Assembly (NCBI RefSeq): GCF_013368755.1 | Contig: NC_049563.1 | Location: 3,472,001 to 3,536,000, forward strand | Length of the DNA: 64,000 nucleotides | Direction: 5' to 3' | Source of the DNA: Talaromyces rugulosus | Taxonomy: Eukaryota; Ascomycota; Eurotiomycetes; Eurotiales; Trichocomaceae | Part shown: one piece after another, positions 1 through 11,279 of the stretch | Numbering within the stretch: the first letter of the stretch is position 1 | Layout of the letters: every line of letters starts with the position of its first letter | Program-made: the position numbers and the translations under genes | Notes under the pieces: model-generated | Database searches by the model: none | What the model was told of the DNA's origin: nothing | What the model saw: the letters and a program-made list of their open reading frames with translations, nothing else

Positions 1-1471
1 TCGCGGGCAAGAAATCGCAAGTTAAACGGCGTATACGCTTCCAGGCGACGGTGTCTCCTCCCTTTATCGTGACTCCAAAGAAGAGCCCAGTTCGGCTGCT
101 AGAACGTTTTCTTTTGCAAAGCCGTTCACTTCATAAGACTTGACGTTTGCTATGGCAGCTAGGCTCCAAGCGAGTACTTTAATAATTGGGAGACACGCTC
201 GAAAAGGCGCCGATAACTCGTAGGAGTCGCGAAGGAGGCGTTGGAAAATGTCGGTCTGGATGAGAATGAACTGAAGAGATCGACTGGAGGACCAGGCCGA
301 GCGCAACTTCGGGACTCCAACTGGTGTTGAAGTAAGATCTCCGACGGATGGAAAACGGTCTCTTTGGAGAACAGGAGCCGTAAGTCTTGAAGGAGGTCCT
401 GGTGTTTCGTAAAAGATGGCGCAGGTCAGGAACAAGAATGCGTTCGGAGGGCAGACAAAGGACCTGCAGTCGCAGAGATAAGCGGTAACAGCGGAAATGA
501 GTGGAAATCAAACAAGAACTGAATGAAATAAACGGCTAAAGACTGAAGCAACGCGACTGGAGTCTGCGCAGTCCACTCATCGCCAACGTTGAACGGAGAG
601 AACTGACGGACGCCGCTTGGCGGCCAGGCGCAACCTTGCCTTTTGCTGTGGGGAAGGAGCCATCGCTGCCTGAGGCACCAACATCCAGCCTCCTGTTTCG
701 TTACTACGTCGTGTTATTTAGCATTGTTGGCTCTCCGACAGTAAGGCGACTAGGACTACCTCTTCCTGCAAAGCAATCTAGTAGCACCCTTCCTCCTATT
801 TAAACACACAGAATTGCTTCAAATAATAAATATATTACTAGTATATAGCCCTGTATAGTATGCGGCTGTAGGGCCGGGTGGACCCGGATAATTATTTCAT
901 CATCATGCGCAACCACTAACCTAACAGAGACTATATATACCCTTGGTTCTGGGGTGCAACTATCTTGGTACTTCAAATTGGTATCCCCAACTACCACTGA
1001 AGGGCGCACAGTTGAATATTTGATCACAATGTTGCAAGTTTAAAGCACCATAGAAATCCATAGCTTGGCTAGCTGAGATCTGAGAGCACACACAGAGTAC
1101 AGAGTACACGAAAACCAAATAAAACACATTCTAACTTGCATAATGGTATAGAATCGATTTAACCTCAACCATGGGTAGGTAGTGTTATCCACGATCTACA
1201 TTTTGATATCCAATGATAGGCAAGCACGAGACATGTGCCGGGCTGACTGGCCGTTCACGTGCCGCACCGCAGGCATCCACTGTGTAGGTGCTGCTTAGTA
1301 GCATCGTCATTCCTGCTCCTCACCACGCCCTTCTTTACGCGATGCGTTCCAAGTCCCTTGTCGCTTGCTCCCGGCAGTGTCCAGTATTAGGAAATATACA
1401 ACTTTGACGTGTATTTAATTTCATCGACAATTATGCGCCTTTCCCCACCTAAATCGGTTTAGGATCCAACC
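1..1471. other. Left edge, no assignable gene; atg22 upstream region
   Basis: No protein family could be recognised here. The minus strand has two overlapping open frames at 64-435 and 179-511. They are rich in Ser, Arg and Pro, and one or both could be an exon of a gene running off the left edge, but neither shows a domain. From about 780 to 1450 the DNA is AT-rich and lacks long frames. The last few hundred bases are presumably the promoter and leader of atg22, whose ATG is at 1472. Confidence 0.4.
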
Positions 1472-3252
1472 ATGGCACAAAACGAAGCTTTACTTGTCCC
1501 GCAGTATCCGGGCGACGATATTCGCCCGACGAGCAAAAAGGAGCTCGCAGGATGGTACAGCTATGGCTGGGCGGCCGAGGTCTTTGTTGTGTGTGCTATG
1601 GGTAGGAAGGCTTGATTCATTGCATACGAAGGAAGCTTGTAGCTGACTCGATTGTTTCTTCTCTAGGATCTTTCCTTCCCATGACTCTAGAACAAATGGC
1701 CCGAGATAGAGGCCATCTCGCATCCGACAGAAGCCAGCCGTGCCAGCCTAGCCAAATGGCCGGTAACGACGAGACGATCCAGGCAAACCGGGCTACACAG
1801 TGCGTCGTTGACTTTGCGGGGTTGGAAATCAACACTGCAAGCTTCGCCATGTACACATTCTCCCTCAGCGTGATGGCTCAAGCACTGTTGATTATAACCA
1901 TGTCCGGTGCTGCAGACCATGGGAGTTACAGAAAATCTCTATTGGTTGTATTCGCATTTGTGGGGTCGATCTCAACTATGCTCTTCCTTGCTGTGCCATC
2001 TCAAGTATATGCGCTTGCAGCGCTTTTGGCGGTCCTGGCAAATACCTGTTTTGGCTCCTCATTTGTGTTACTCAACTCTTTCCTTCCTCTTCTAGTCCGA
2101 CACCACCCGATATTAGCACAGAAAGTCACCGAAGGGCCCAGGATAGAACAGACGGACGATACTCTCGCACCTTCGACAGAACCTAGCGTCAATACGCCGC
2201 TACTTCAATCCCAACAAGCTCCAGATGGAGCCACTGCATCCCCAAATCTACAAAGCAACGATCTGGGCCAATCTATTTCTGCTTTGCATCTCTCGACACA
2301 AATTTCCTCTAACGGAATGGGAATCAGTTATATTGGATCTGTTTTACTTCAAATAACCTGTATTCTGGTGGTGAAAGCCACGAACCAAACCACCTTTTCC
2401 TTGCGCCTTGTGATGTTCCTTATCGGACTCTGGTGGTTTTTGTTTACTATCCCTTCGACCATTTGGCTTCGACCCCGTCCAGGTCCCCCGCTTCCTGTGT
2501 TAGACTCGGCCAAGGGGCGTCGATCATGGTTTGGCTACATGGCATACTCCTGGAAGGCTCTGGGGAAAACGGTCATGCGAGCGCGACGCCTCAAAGATGT
2601 TGGGTTGTTCCTTGCTGCTTGGTTTCTTCTTAGTGACGGAATTGCTACTGTCAGTGGAACGGCTATTTTGTTTGCCAAAACAGAGCTTCACATGCAGCCA
2701 GCTGCCCTGGGCCTGATAAGCGTTATCGGGACATTATCGGGTGTTGTTGGAGCCTTTTCCTGGAGTCAAGTGTCGCGTCACTTTGGTATTCGCACCGAAA
2801 GGACGATTATTGCCTGTATCTGTCTGCTGGAAGTCATTCCGATATACGGCCTGCTGGGCTTCATTCCTGCAATCCAAAGACTCGGGTTCTTGGGGTTGCA
2901 GCAGCCGTGGGAAGTGTTTCCCCTTGGGGCCATTTATGGCCTCACAATGGGCGGCTTGTCGGCCTACTGTCGAAGCCTCTTCGGCGAGCTGATTCCGCCT
3001 GGATACGAGACGGCGTTTTACGCGCTCTATGCGATTACCGACAAGGGCTCCAGCATTTTTGGCCCTGCTATTGTCGGGGTCATCACCGACCGCTATGGCC
3101 AAATCAGACACGCATTTGCCTTTCTTGCTGTTCTGATTTTCCTTGCCCTGCCGTTGATGCTCCTGGTTGACGTAGAAAGAGGGAAGCGAGATGCGATAGC
3201 TTTGGCCGCGGAACTAGAGGAGCGAGAAGAGGCCCACTCAGAGGATGCATGA
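1472..3252 (+). CDS. atg22: Autophagy-related protein 22 (vacuolar MFS-like amino acid exporter)
   Basis: Exons are 1472-1601 and 1667-3252, giving 571 aa. The first exon is short and encodes the N-terminal motif [15 protein letters not shown], which is typical of Atg22. The intron has a GTAGG donor and a CTCTAG acceptor, and the join restores a Gly-Ser-Phe-Leu-Pro run. The protein is hydrophobic with about 11-12 membrane segments. A long hydrophilic loop (about residues 190-250) is rich in Ser, Thr and Gln. The C-terminus is acidic after the family-typical DVERGKRDA. Family knowledge: Atg22 sits in the vacuolar membrane and exports amino acids after autophagic bodies are degraded. Aspergilli carry more than one Atg22-like gene and I cannot say which paralogue this is. 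The downstream neighbour is the PDI gene on the same strand, with its own promoter. Confidence 0.92.
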
Positions 3253-3938
3253 CGTTGCTACCAAGATGTAATAGCATTTGTTGTTTGTTGGTGGTTTGTT
3301 CGATACAGCAGCTGAAAACTCAGAACGGAGAAATACTACGGCTATCCATCAGCTAATAGTAATTCATCAACACTGACAAGTGTTACCACTGTTGTTATTC
3401 TTTCAGCTCGCAATGCACCAGAATACGATACTGCTAGCCTGTAATGGACGCTGGGGATCCACATTGTCTTCAGTGCATGCTTGACTGGTTACCAGACAAA
3501 TTCTATACGGAGTATGTGGCTACGAGAAAGTGGCACTCACAAGATGTAGTAATAATAATCACCAAGGCACAGCTTCCTCGCGACAGTGCAAGACACGCGC
3601 AAACAATAATCTAACAACACATGCAACATTGCGCATGACTTTTTAACATACAACTAGTTACTTAGTAACTATTTAGATCCATCGCTGCTCCTGCTTGGCG
3701 CGCCAAGACCCTCTCCACTGTCCGGGGCGGGCTTGGCCCAGTTGAGTAAAGAACAAACTGTCCTTATGGAAAGCTCCCTTGATTATTAACGGGTCATGGT
3801 TGCCCTGTTGCCCTGTTCCCCTCAGCCCGTCTCGTCTTCTCTTCTCCTCCTCCTTCTTGCATCGCTCGCTCGAGAAGGCCTTGTTGCTCCTGTCCCGTCT
3901 TGCTTCTTTCAACTGATTCATATCTTGTAAACAAAACA
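3253..3938. other. Intergenic: atg22 3' region and PDI promoter
   Basis: There is no credible gene. The stretch holds a perfect 14-bp palindrome CTTGGCGCGCCAAG at 3694-3707, followed by a GC-rich block and a pyrimidine-rich leader (3820-3910) of the kind found before strongly expressed fungal genes. The PDI ATG is at 3939. Confidence 0.5.
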
Positions 3939-5607
3939 ATGCGTTCTTTCTACTCCGTGGCCCTAGGGCTCCTTGGAGCCTCGGCCGTCGCATCGGCCGC
4001 AGACGCCGAGTCGCATGTTGTCCAGTTGACCACGGACACATTCTCCGACTTCATCAAGGAACATGACCTGGTCCTGGCGGAGTTCTTCGCGCCTTGGTGC
4101 GGCCACTGCAAGGCTCTTGCCCCAGAGTACGAGACTGCTGCCGAAGAGTTGAAGGAGAAGAACATCCCGTTGGTCAAGGTTGACTGCACGGAGGAAGCAG
4201 ACCTCTGCAAGGAATATGGCGTTGAGGGCTACCCGACCCTGAAGATCTTCCGCGGCCCGGATTCCGTGAAGCCGTACGGAGGTGCTCGCAAGAGCGGACC
4301 GTAAGTCTTACGTTCTCTACTGCTAGTTTGATTTGTCGTGTTGCTAAATAAATCCATCAGACTCGTCTCCTACATGACCAAACAATCCCTCCCAGCCGTA
4401 TCAGACGTCAACGAAGACAACATTGAGGAATTCAAGAGCCTGGACAAGGTCGTCGTTGTCGGATATCTCGCTTCGGACAACAAAAAGGCCAAGGAGGCAT
4501 TCAACAGCCTCGCCGACTCGGAGCGTGACAACTTCCTGTTCGGTGCCAGTGATGACGCAGCTGTGGCCAAGGCCGAGGGCGTCGAGCAACCCTCGATCGT
4601 TCTTTACAAGGACTTTGATGAGAAGAAGGCCGTCTACAAGGGCGACTTGGACTCTGAGAGCATTCTTGCCTGGGTCAAGACCGCAAGCACTCCTCTTGTT
4701 GGCGAGCTCGGTCCTGAAACCTACGCTAGTTATATCCAGGCCGGCATTCCGCTAGCGTATATTTTCGCCGAGACCCCAGAGGAAATCACCAAGTTCGCAG
4801 AGGAGTTCCGCCCCGTTGCTGAGAAGCAACGCGGAAAGATCAACTTTGCCACCCTTGACGCCAAGGCGTTCGGTGCCCACGCCTCTAACCTCAACCTCGA
4901 CCCTGCTACCTTCCCTGCCTTCGCCATCCAAGACCCCGAGAAGAACCACAAGTTCCCTTTTGACCAGAGCAAGGAGTTCAATGTTGAGGACATTGGCAAG
5001 TTTGTCCAGGATGTTGTTGATGGCAAGGTTGAACCTAGCATCAAGTCCGAGCCCATTCCAGAGACCCAGGAGGGACCTGTTACTGTTATCGTTGCCCACA
5101 CCTATCAGGAGTTGGTTATCGACAACGACAAGGATGTTCTCGTTGAGTTCTATGCCCCTTGGTGCGGACACTGCAAAGCGTAAGTAGTCATTCCTCTCTT
5201 CATGGAATATATAAGGTTGCTAACTTTTACTTGATAGTTTGGCACCCAAGTATGAACAGCTCGCCAAGGCCTATGCCGAGAACCCCGACTTTGCCTCCAA
5301 GGTGACAGTGGCCAAGATTGATGCTACTGCCAATGACGTCCCAGATCCCATCCAGGGCTTCCCTACCATCAAATTGTTCCCTGCTGGCTCCAAGGATGCA
5401 CCAGTAGAGTACTCTGGCTCCCGAAGCATTGAGGATTTGGCCGAGTTCATCAAGACCAAGGGCAAGCACCAGGTCGATGCCGTCGAGGAAGTCACCAAGC
5501 CACAAGAGGAGGCTTCTTCCTCTTCATCCTCTGCCGCTCCTACTCAGACCGAGTCGGCTACTGGCGAGGCCAGCGGCGAGGCCGCTCCTGACCATGACGA
5601 ACTTTGA
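3939..5607 (+). CDS. pdiA: Protein disulfide isomerase, ER lumen
   Basis: Exons 3939-4300, 4361-5179 and 5238-5607 encode 516 aa, the usual length for fungal PDI. A signal peptide covers about residues 1-20 ([13 protein letters not shown]). The four-domain a-b-b'-a' layout is complete. Each catalytic thioredoxin domain has APWCGHCKA, with redox Cys at about 54/57 and 389/392. An acidic, Ser/Ala-rich tail ends in HDEL, the ER retrieval signal. The second intron falls directly after the second CGHC box. Family role: it forms and reshuffles disulfides in secretory proteins and acts as a chaperone. Symbols pdiA and pdi1 are both used for this gene in filamentous fungi. Confidence 0.97.
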
Positions 5608-5936
5608 TTTATTTTTTACGTTATGGATTGAAAGAATTGTATTTTTCCTAGTTTCAAGAATGCATTTTTGTATCTCGATAAGCCGACACTAGTCGTAGTC
5701 TTTAAATTTGATGTGCATGTCAGGTTTCAATAATTTCCATTTCGATTTATTGTTATTAATACAAATTGCATTCCTAGATGCTCTGCCCAGCCGCTTGCTA
5801 TCTCAAAACCCAAACGCCTATTATAATAAACCAAACAAGATCTTTTTTTCTCACAAAGCAAAGAAAAGGTCAAAACTTGCAATACATTGACAACGGAAGG
5901 TTGGGGAATCTTAACATTCAAAAAAAATTTCGGCTG

Positions 5937-7246
5937 CTAATTGCTGTCACTCTTGGGCTCCGATTTATCCTCTTCTTCTGAAGACTTCTTCTCAGCAGCC
6001 ACCGCTGGAGGAGGAATATCGTTTTCAGCGGCAGCCAAAGCCTCGAGTGCGTCGAGGTCATCCTCGTCACACAGCAAATCAACAGCAGCGTCCTCCACAT
6101 TGTTAGTCTTGTCGTCCTTTTGGTCGGCAGGGTCAATCGGCTTTTTGTTAGCTTGCTTGCTGTCAGCGAGAGGCTCGATGACCTGCTGCTGGTCCGCAGA
6201 TTTTCGAGTCAGGACGGGCTTCTTCGGGTTCAAGCTCCATTCGATCATCGAGTCTTGTCCGTACCGTTCGGAGAGCCACTCGTTGCATTTTTGGAAATGG
6301 CGGTTAACAAGCTAAAGGGGCCAGCCAGTGTTAGTGATTCCAGGAGCGGCATGGATAAGGAGAGAATAAACTTACGAATCCATGGTGGGCGCTCAGCGGA
6401 CTTGGGTGAGCAGACTGCAACACGCAATGTTTCTGCTTGTTGACTCCAGCAACCCGCTTCCCAGCGGGCGAGCCCCAGGCCAAAAACACGACGCCATGTG
6501 TGCGCACTCGCGCAACAATGTCAATAGCCTTTTGCGTAAACCTTTCCCAGCCACGGTTCGCGTGACTGTTTGCATTATGGGCGCGCACGGTCAAACAAGC
6601 GTTGAGCATGAGAACGCCTCGCTCAGCCCAGGGTGTCAACAACCCGTCGTTGGCGGGGATTTCAAACGATGGGTAGTCGTTTTTGATTCCCTTGTAGATG
6701 TTTTTAAGAGATGGAGGGGCCTTTGTTGGAGGGCGGACCGAGAAGCAGAGTCCATGGGCTTGGTTATGGTTATGATAGGGGTCCTGGCCGAGGATGACTG
6801 CCTTGACTGTGTGTAGAGGAGTGTATCGGGACCTATATACCTCTGGAGTTAGGGTTGCAATTACATTGAAATGAAAAAGAAAAGGCACGCTACCATGAAT
6901 AAATGTCACTCTCTGGAGGGAAGATAGTAACCCCGGAATCCTTCTCTTTCTTGAGAAAGCGTTTCAGGTTGAGAAATTCCGGGGAGACGACTTCGTCCTT
7001 TAGATGAGCCAGCCAGCTCTCATCGAGGGTGTTGATTTCAAGCTGTAACAACTCCTTTTGCTCTGCAGTCAAGGAGGATACCCATTTTTCCTTGTTGAAT
7101 CGAGAGCTACTGGGAGGTGCAGCAGCAGCAGTTCCGTTCTCTTTTGGCTTGGGAGCTCCAAAGAAAGATGTGATGCTAGAGTTGGCTTTGGGCTTTTTGG
7201 CAGCGTTCCCAGAGAGCTGATTGGCGCCGCGTTTGAGAGACGCCAT
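5937..7246 (-). CDS. ung1: Uracil-DNA glycosylase (UNG family 1)
   Basis: Exons on the minus strand are 7246-6894, 6832-6376 and 6311-5937, giving 394 aa. The catalytic water-activating motif GQDPYHN is at about 133-139 and the DNA-intercalating Leu loop HPSPLSAH is at about 260-267, so the enzyme should be active. The N-terminus has a SITSFF motif resembling a PCNA-interacting box, after a Lys-rich stretch (AAKKPKA) that could be a nuclear signal. The C-terminal 100 residues are an acidic low-complexity extension beyond the glycosylase fold, longer than in yeast Ung1. Role: it removes uracil from DNA to start base-excision repair. An ACGCGT box lies 137 bp upstream of the ATG. The gene converges on PDI, with 329 bp between the stops. 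Confidence 0.96.
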
Positions 7247-7382
7247 TGAGGATGAGAGTAAATGATAGTGAAGCGATAAGTTTGTAAGTATTGAATATGA
7301 TGATTGAAATGTCAGAGTCTGACTCTGGAGGATTGGAGAGCCGCAATTAGACTTCCGGCGCGTCGGTCCTCCCCGCGTCTGG

Positions 7383-7388
7383 ACGCGT
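7383..7388. promoter_or_regulatory. MCB-like box ACGCGT upstream of ung1
   Basis: A perfect ACGCGT sits in a GC-rich patch with two further GCG-containing near-matches (7358-7388). It is about 137 bp before the ung1 start. The MBF factor binds this hexamer in yeasts to drive G1/S genes. Its function here is inferred from position only. Confidence 0.45.
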
Positions 7389-8699
7389 AGAGTGCTTAGC
7401 TAAGCAGTTGTCGATTCTGCCGAACCAAGTAACTATAGCCGGTGTACCATGACTCGACAATTTGACTATAAGTAATTAAATATACAGTGAATAATAATGG
7501 GATTGTCCATTTCTTTCTTTTGTTTTAAAAAAAAAGAAGAAGAAAAAACATTTTCAGTGGAGAGGGCTGGCAACTGATATTACCATCTGGTGTAGCCCGC
7601 AGTATCTGATTGTCATATTATTGCAGACCTTATCAAAGGACCTGTCTAGTTAGAACTTTGTACAACATCGTGGACACAGCCCTACCGGCACATCGAATAG
7701 GGCATAATCGTACAAGGATGTGCCGATCGTGGCACCGTACAACAGTGTTGGGCTGTTGGTATCAGCATTAGGGCCAAGTTCTGGAGGCTCCTGGCAAGAA
7801 CGGTTCCAGTTGAACCAGAAGGATCGAGATTTCCGCTGCCGCCTCCAGCGTACATCAATGGCAGTTAAATAATACAACGTTCTGTAGAGTATCAAAAATG
7901 ACAACTGTGGTAAGGCCAATACGCAAAATACGGAAATGCGTAAATTTGCAGACCCGCAGTGGGTCAGGCTGCCCAGGGACGCCGCGGGCCCCAGCCAATC
8001 AGGCCGGCAGATACACGTGGTGCCTGACGGTAAAGTGGGGGCGAGGTGCAATGTGATAGGCCCGACCGAGATGAAATGCAGAGCAATAATTTCTGGCCTC
8101 GACCTGGACTCTGCCGATCACTCAGCATCCAGCGTTCCTGAGCGGGCGGAAACTGAGCCTTTGCCTTGGGGCGGAGAGGCAAATTAAGAGTGCGCAGTAT
8201 GATTTGTTGATTAATTAATTACTTAACCGCGCTGCTGGGGTTTGTCGTCGCAATGCTGCTGCTTGGCTTTGCTAAAGTCCACGGTGCGCTCTTGCTCTTC
8301 ATGCACACTTGTCTTCTCCTTGCTCTGACTGACTTCGGCTGGGAGATGCGCGCTCTCTTCAAATGCATCTAGGTGAGTAAGCCTTGCAGGAGGGAAGGTA
8401 GAAATAAAGATGAGATCCCTGTTCCATTTAATGTTGGCTCTAACCCAGAAATTAGGCGCGGAGAAAAGCAGCCAGCTTTTGCCGTTCCTCGCCATCCGTC
8501 GAATTATCGATTTCTTTCGCCGATAAACTTGTCTATATACATATACGTATATATATACACGTTCGAGAATCTCCCTATCTACTTGGATCCCGGCTAGAGT
8601 ATCAATTGGAAGCGGTGGATCGTCTAGAGCAAAGCAGCGCGCGCGTGTCTGACCGCCTGAATCGTTTTGTGGCATACTATAGATACAATTTACAGTGAT
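7389..8699. other. Intergenic region between ung1 and the 8.7-kb gene
   Basis: This is a divergent promoter region of about 1.3 kb. It contains a purine-rich run (7527-7551) and an alternating TA tract (about 8532-8560). Small frames on both strands (for example 7650-8051 minus) have no recognisable domain and poor coding character. Confidence 0.4.
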
Positions 8700-11279
8700 A
8701 TGGGCGTCGACATGTCCGGCCCTTTCGGTGACAAATCGTGGCGAGACAGTACCGAACCAGCAGAATCAGGGTACTCGTCGTCTGTACACGAGGCCCCCGT
8801 CCATCCCCTTCCTCAGCTGCAAGGCCCGTTCGAAGAGTCCATTACCGAGGCCGCCGATGGCACATTGGCCCAGTGGGAGGTGGTCATTGACACACAGTCT
8901 CGGCGAGATCAGATTTTGACACTGTCCAAGTATGAACGCCTCTGTGGTAGGCGATGGCGCCAGAAGCCGAATGAAAAGTGAAAAGCCCAAACTCTCGCGA
9001 GACCCGGTCATACAATGCTAATTTTCGAATTGCCTGTTATTAGATACCACCCTCTCTGGAAGCTCGTCGCCCAGATAACGTTCGGCCTGCATTTACTAGC
9101 CAAGGATCTGGCTAAATCCAAAGCCGACGTCATCAAAATCCTCCAAACCCATGTGTCCGAACTCGATGGCTTTATCGAGCGAACAACTGACGATCTACAC
9201 CTCGCGCGCAATGACATCAAAGAACGGTTTGATCTCCTTCGACTTCCGCTCAACAACATTCCCATATTTGGTCAGATGTTGGACGACCCGACATTCCGGC
9301 AGACCGTGATGCTAGACAATGAGCGGATTGAACACATTATAAAGCGGTCTGCAATGGCCATGGAAGATTCCTTAAAGGACATAAAAAAGGGCGTCGAGTC
9401 GGTCAATGGGCTTTCATTCTATATCAAGGATGTTGGCAAGTCAGCGAGTCTCCGACCTCCAGATCTCAATGCCGTGTGCATTGCCATGATGGGCAATGTC
9501 GATGGGTGGAATCGCGAGCTCACTCGCCTAAAGAAAAGCGCATACAAGCTCGCTCTAGGCTTGACACAGCTCAACAAGCTCTCGACTGAGATCCAACGAC
9601 TTGTTGGTGAGGCTAGCAGGAAATCTTTGGTCATTCAGGAACCCCCTGTTATTCCCCGGAGGCAATCCCGAATAAAATTCCGCCTCCAGAGCCCCCGAGA
9701 TGGATCACCCACGATGCTAGAGAAACCTCTTCCTAGCTATCCTGAAATATCTGACCCGCCTGCAGCCCAATCGCAAATCCCCTCAATCTTGCGCCCCGGT
9801 CCTCAGCCTGCGCTTCGAGAGAGAGGCTCTCGGTCGAATGAAGGCACTACTACATCGAAGACTCCTACCTATAGTAGAACACATAAAGGAAATGATATTA
9901 GCAAGGTTGATGATTTCAACAACACCTCCAAACGACTGGATAGATACAAACCGCGGCAGAGTTCTCCTGCTGCATCAAGCTTCTCGTCTCAAAATACACA
10001 AGAGCGCGACGGACGAGGGACACCATCGTCGAATCCCCCTCAGGATGCTCTTTCACCCATGAAAGGCTTTACCAAGAAGCCCTCGAAGATGAAGATTGGA
10101 TCCGGCCGCCTATATCGATCTGCATCGAAAACGTTATCGGCCTTGTCCAACGTGCGAAATGCTCCTGCTCCTAAAGTGGTCAGCCCTCCACCAATGGAAA
10201 CCTCCCCAACAGAGCAGCCTTCAGATCTATCTGAGCGCTCATGGATTGACTTTGACAGCCAAATGGGCTTCGATACCAAGACAAACTATGATACCAAGAC
10301 GAACTTTGATAACAAGATCAACTTTGATACCAAGATGAGCTGGTCTCTTGGAATGGAAGGCTTTGGCGAGACCCATAGCTTTGCGTCTGCGCCCGACTTG
10401 CCTCCAGAGTTCCCTCATTTGGATTTCCTGGCCCTTTCCGACGACGATACAACGAGTGAGGATGAGCCAGAAGATGAAATAGAACGAAACTCGGACGCTG
10501 GAACCCATATCAGTGATGAAGGCTCCCAAGTCACTGCATTGCCCAGTCTAGGCTCTTTCTCAGCCAACTTCGACGACCCGACATCTTGGTTTGATGATGT
10601 GGCATCTACCTATTCCGTCAAGAGCCGAAAGCGCAGGAAGAGACCATCTCATGAACCGCCTCTTCCGCATAACAAGGTTGACGCTCTCGCCAAAGCTGGG
10701 CGTGAAGTAAACCCCCCGGCCCGTCCAAGCCGCTTCTTGCCAGGTCAAAAGGCCAATCTTTTTTCCCTTCGTCCCAAGGGAGGGGCAGGTGCTGCCCCGA
10801 AACCACTCACCCTTGATCAAAATCTATACGCAGTTCAGCCGGGGTGGACATTTCCCCGAAAATCAACCTCATCACTATCCCCTCTGTCCCCGACGTTTCC
10901 AACGTCCCCAACCAGCAACGAGATGCCCGACAGTCCCCCAATATCGCCGGGCACGCCTTTTAGCCCCATGTATCTGGCACAAATTTCTAGACTGAGCGCT
11001 GACTCGGACGCTGCTCCTCCTAAAGTTCATCTCGATTTGAGCGCTCCTACGAGCCCGGCCCCGTTCCTCACTGTTTCCGGTACCACCACTCCACGAAGCA
11101 ATGCGAATAGCGATATTTCAACGAGAGAAGTAGCAGATCAAACAGGCCGCCGTTTGTTGAAGCCAAATATCAAGAAATTCGCATCTGCCGCCTCCCTGAA
11201 TAAAAAAAATTCGCGAGAGACAAAGCCTGGTTTACCTACGGGTAGGGTGTATTCAAACCCTATGCTTGCGGATAGATAG
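8700..11279 (+). CDS. Large Ser/Pro-rich protein of unknown function, GC-AG intron
   Basis: Exons 8700-8950 and 9044-11279 encode 828 aa if the ATG at 8700 is used; an in-frame ATG at 8712 is an alternative. I do not recognise the family. Residues 1-80 are polar. Residues about 80-240 are predicted mostly helical and look like the only folded part. The rest is Ser/Pro/Thr-rich and probably disordered, with basic and acidic patches (for example SRKRRKRPSH). Four 18-bp tandem units encode a six-residue repeat at 10269-10340. To keep the frame, the intron must begin GC (AG|GCGATG) and end TTATTAG after a GCTAAT branch point. No GT donor in this stretch gives an open frame. The splice therefore joins LCGR to YHPLWKL. 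Confidence 0.75.
10269..10340 (+). repeat. Four-copy 18-bp coding minisatellite
   Basis: Four tandem units of 18 bp encode FDTKTN, YDTKTN, FDNKIN and FDTKMS within the disordered part of the unknown protein. The units differ by a few bases, so the array is diverged but still in frame. Confidence 0.85.

Noticed and set aside
1612..1666. Extension of the atg22 second exon upstream through 1612
   Set aside because: It starts at TTG inside a clear intron; splicing from 1601 to 1667 gives the conserved Atg22 N-terminus.
4730..5171. Two long minus frames opposite PDI exon 2
   Set aside because: They mirror codon bias of the PDI sense strand and have no recognisable domain.
6382..6816. 144-codon plus frame opposite ung1
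   Set aside because: It lies entirely over ung1 exon 2, whose catalytic motifs are on the minus strand.
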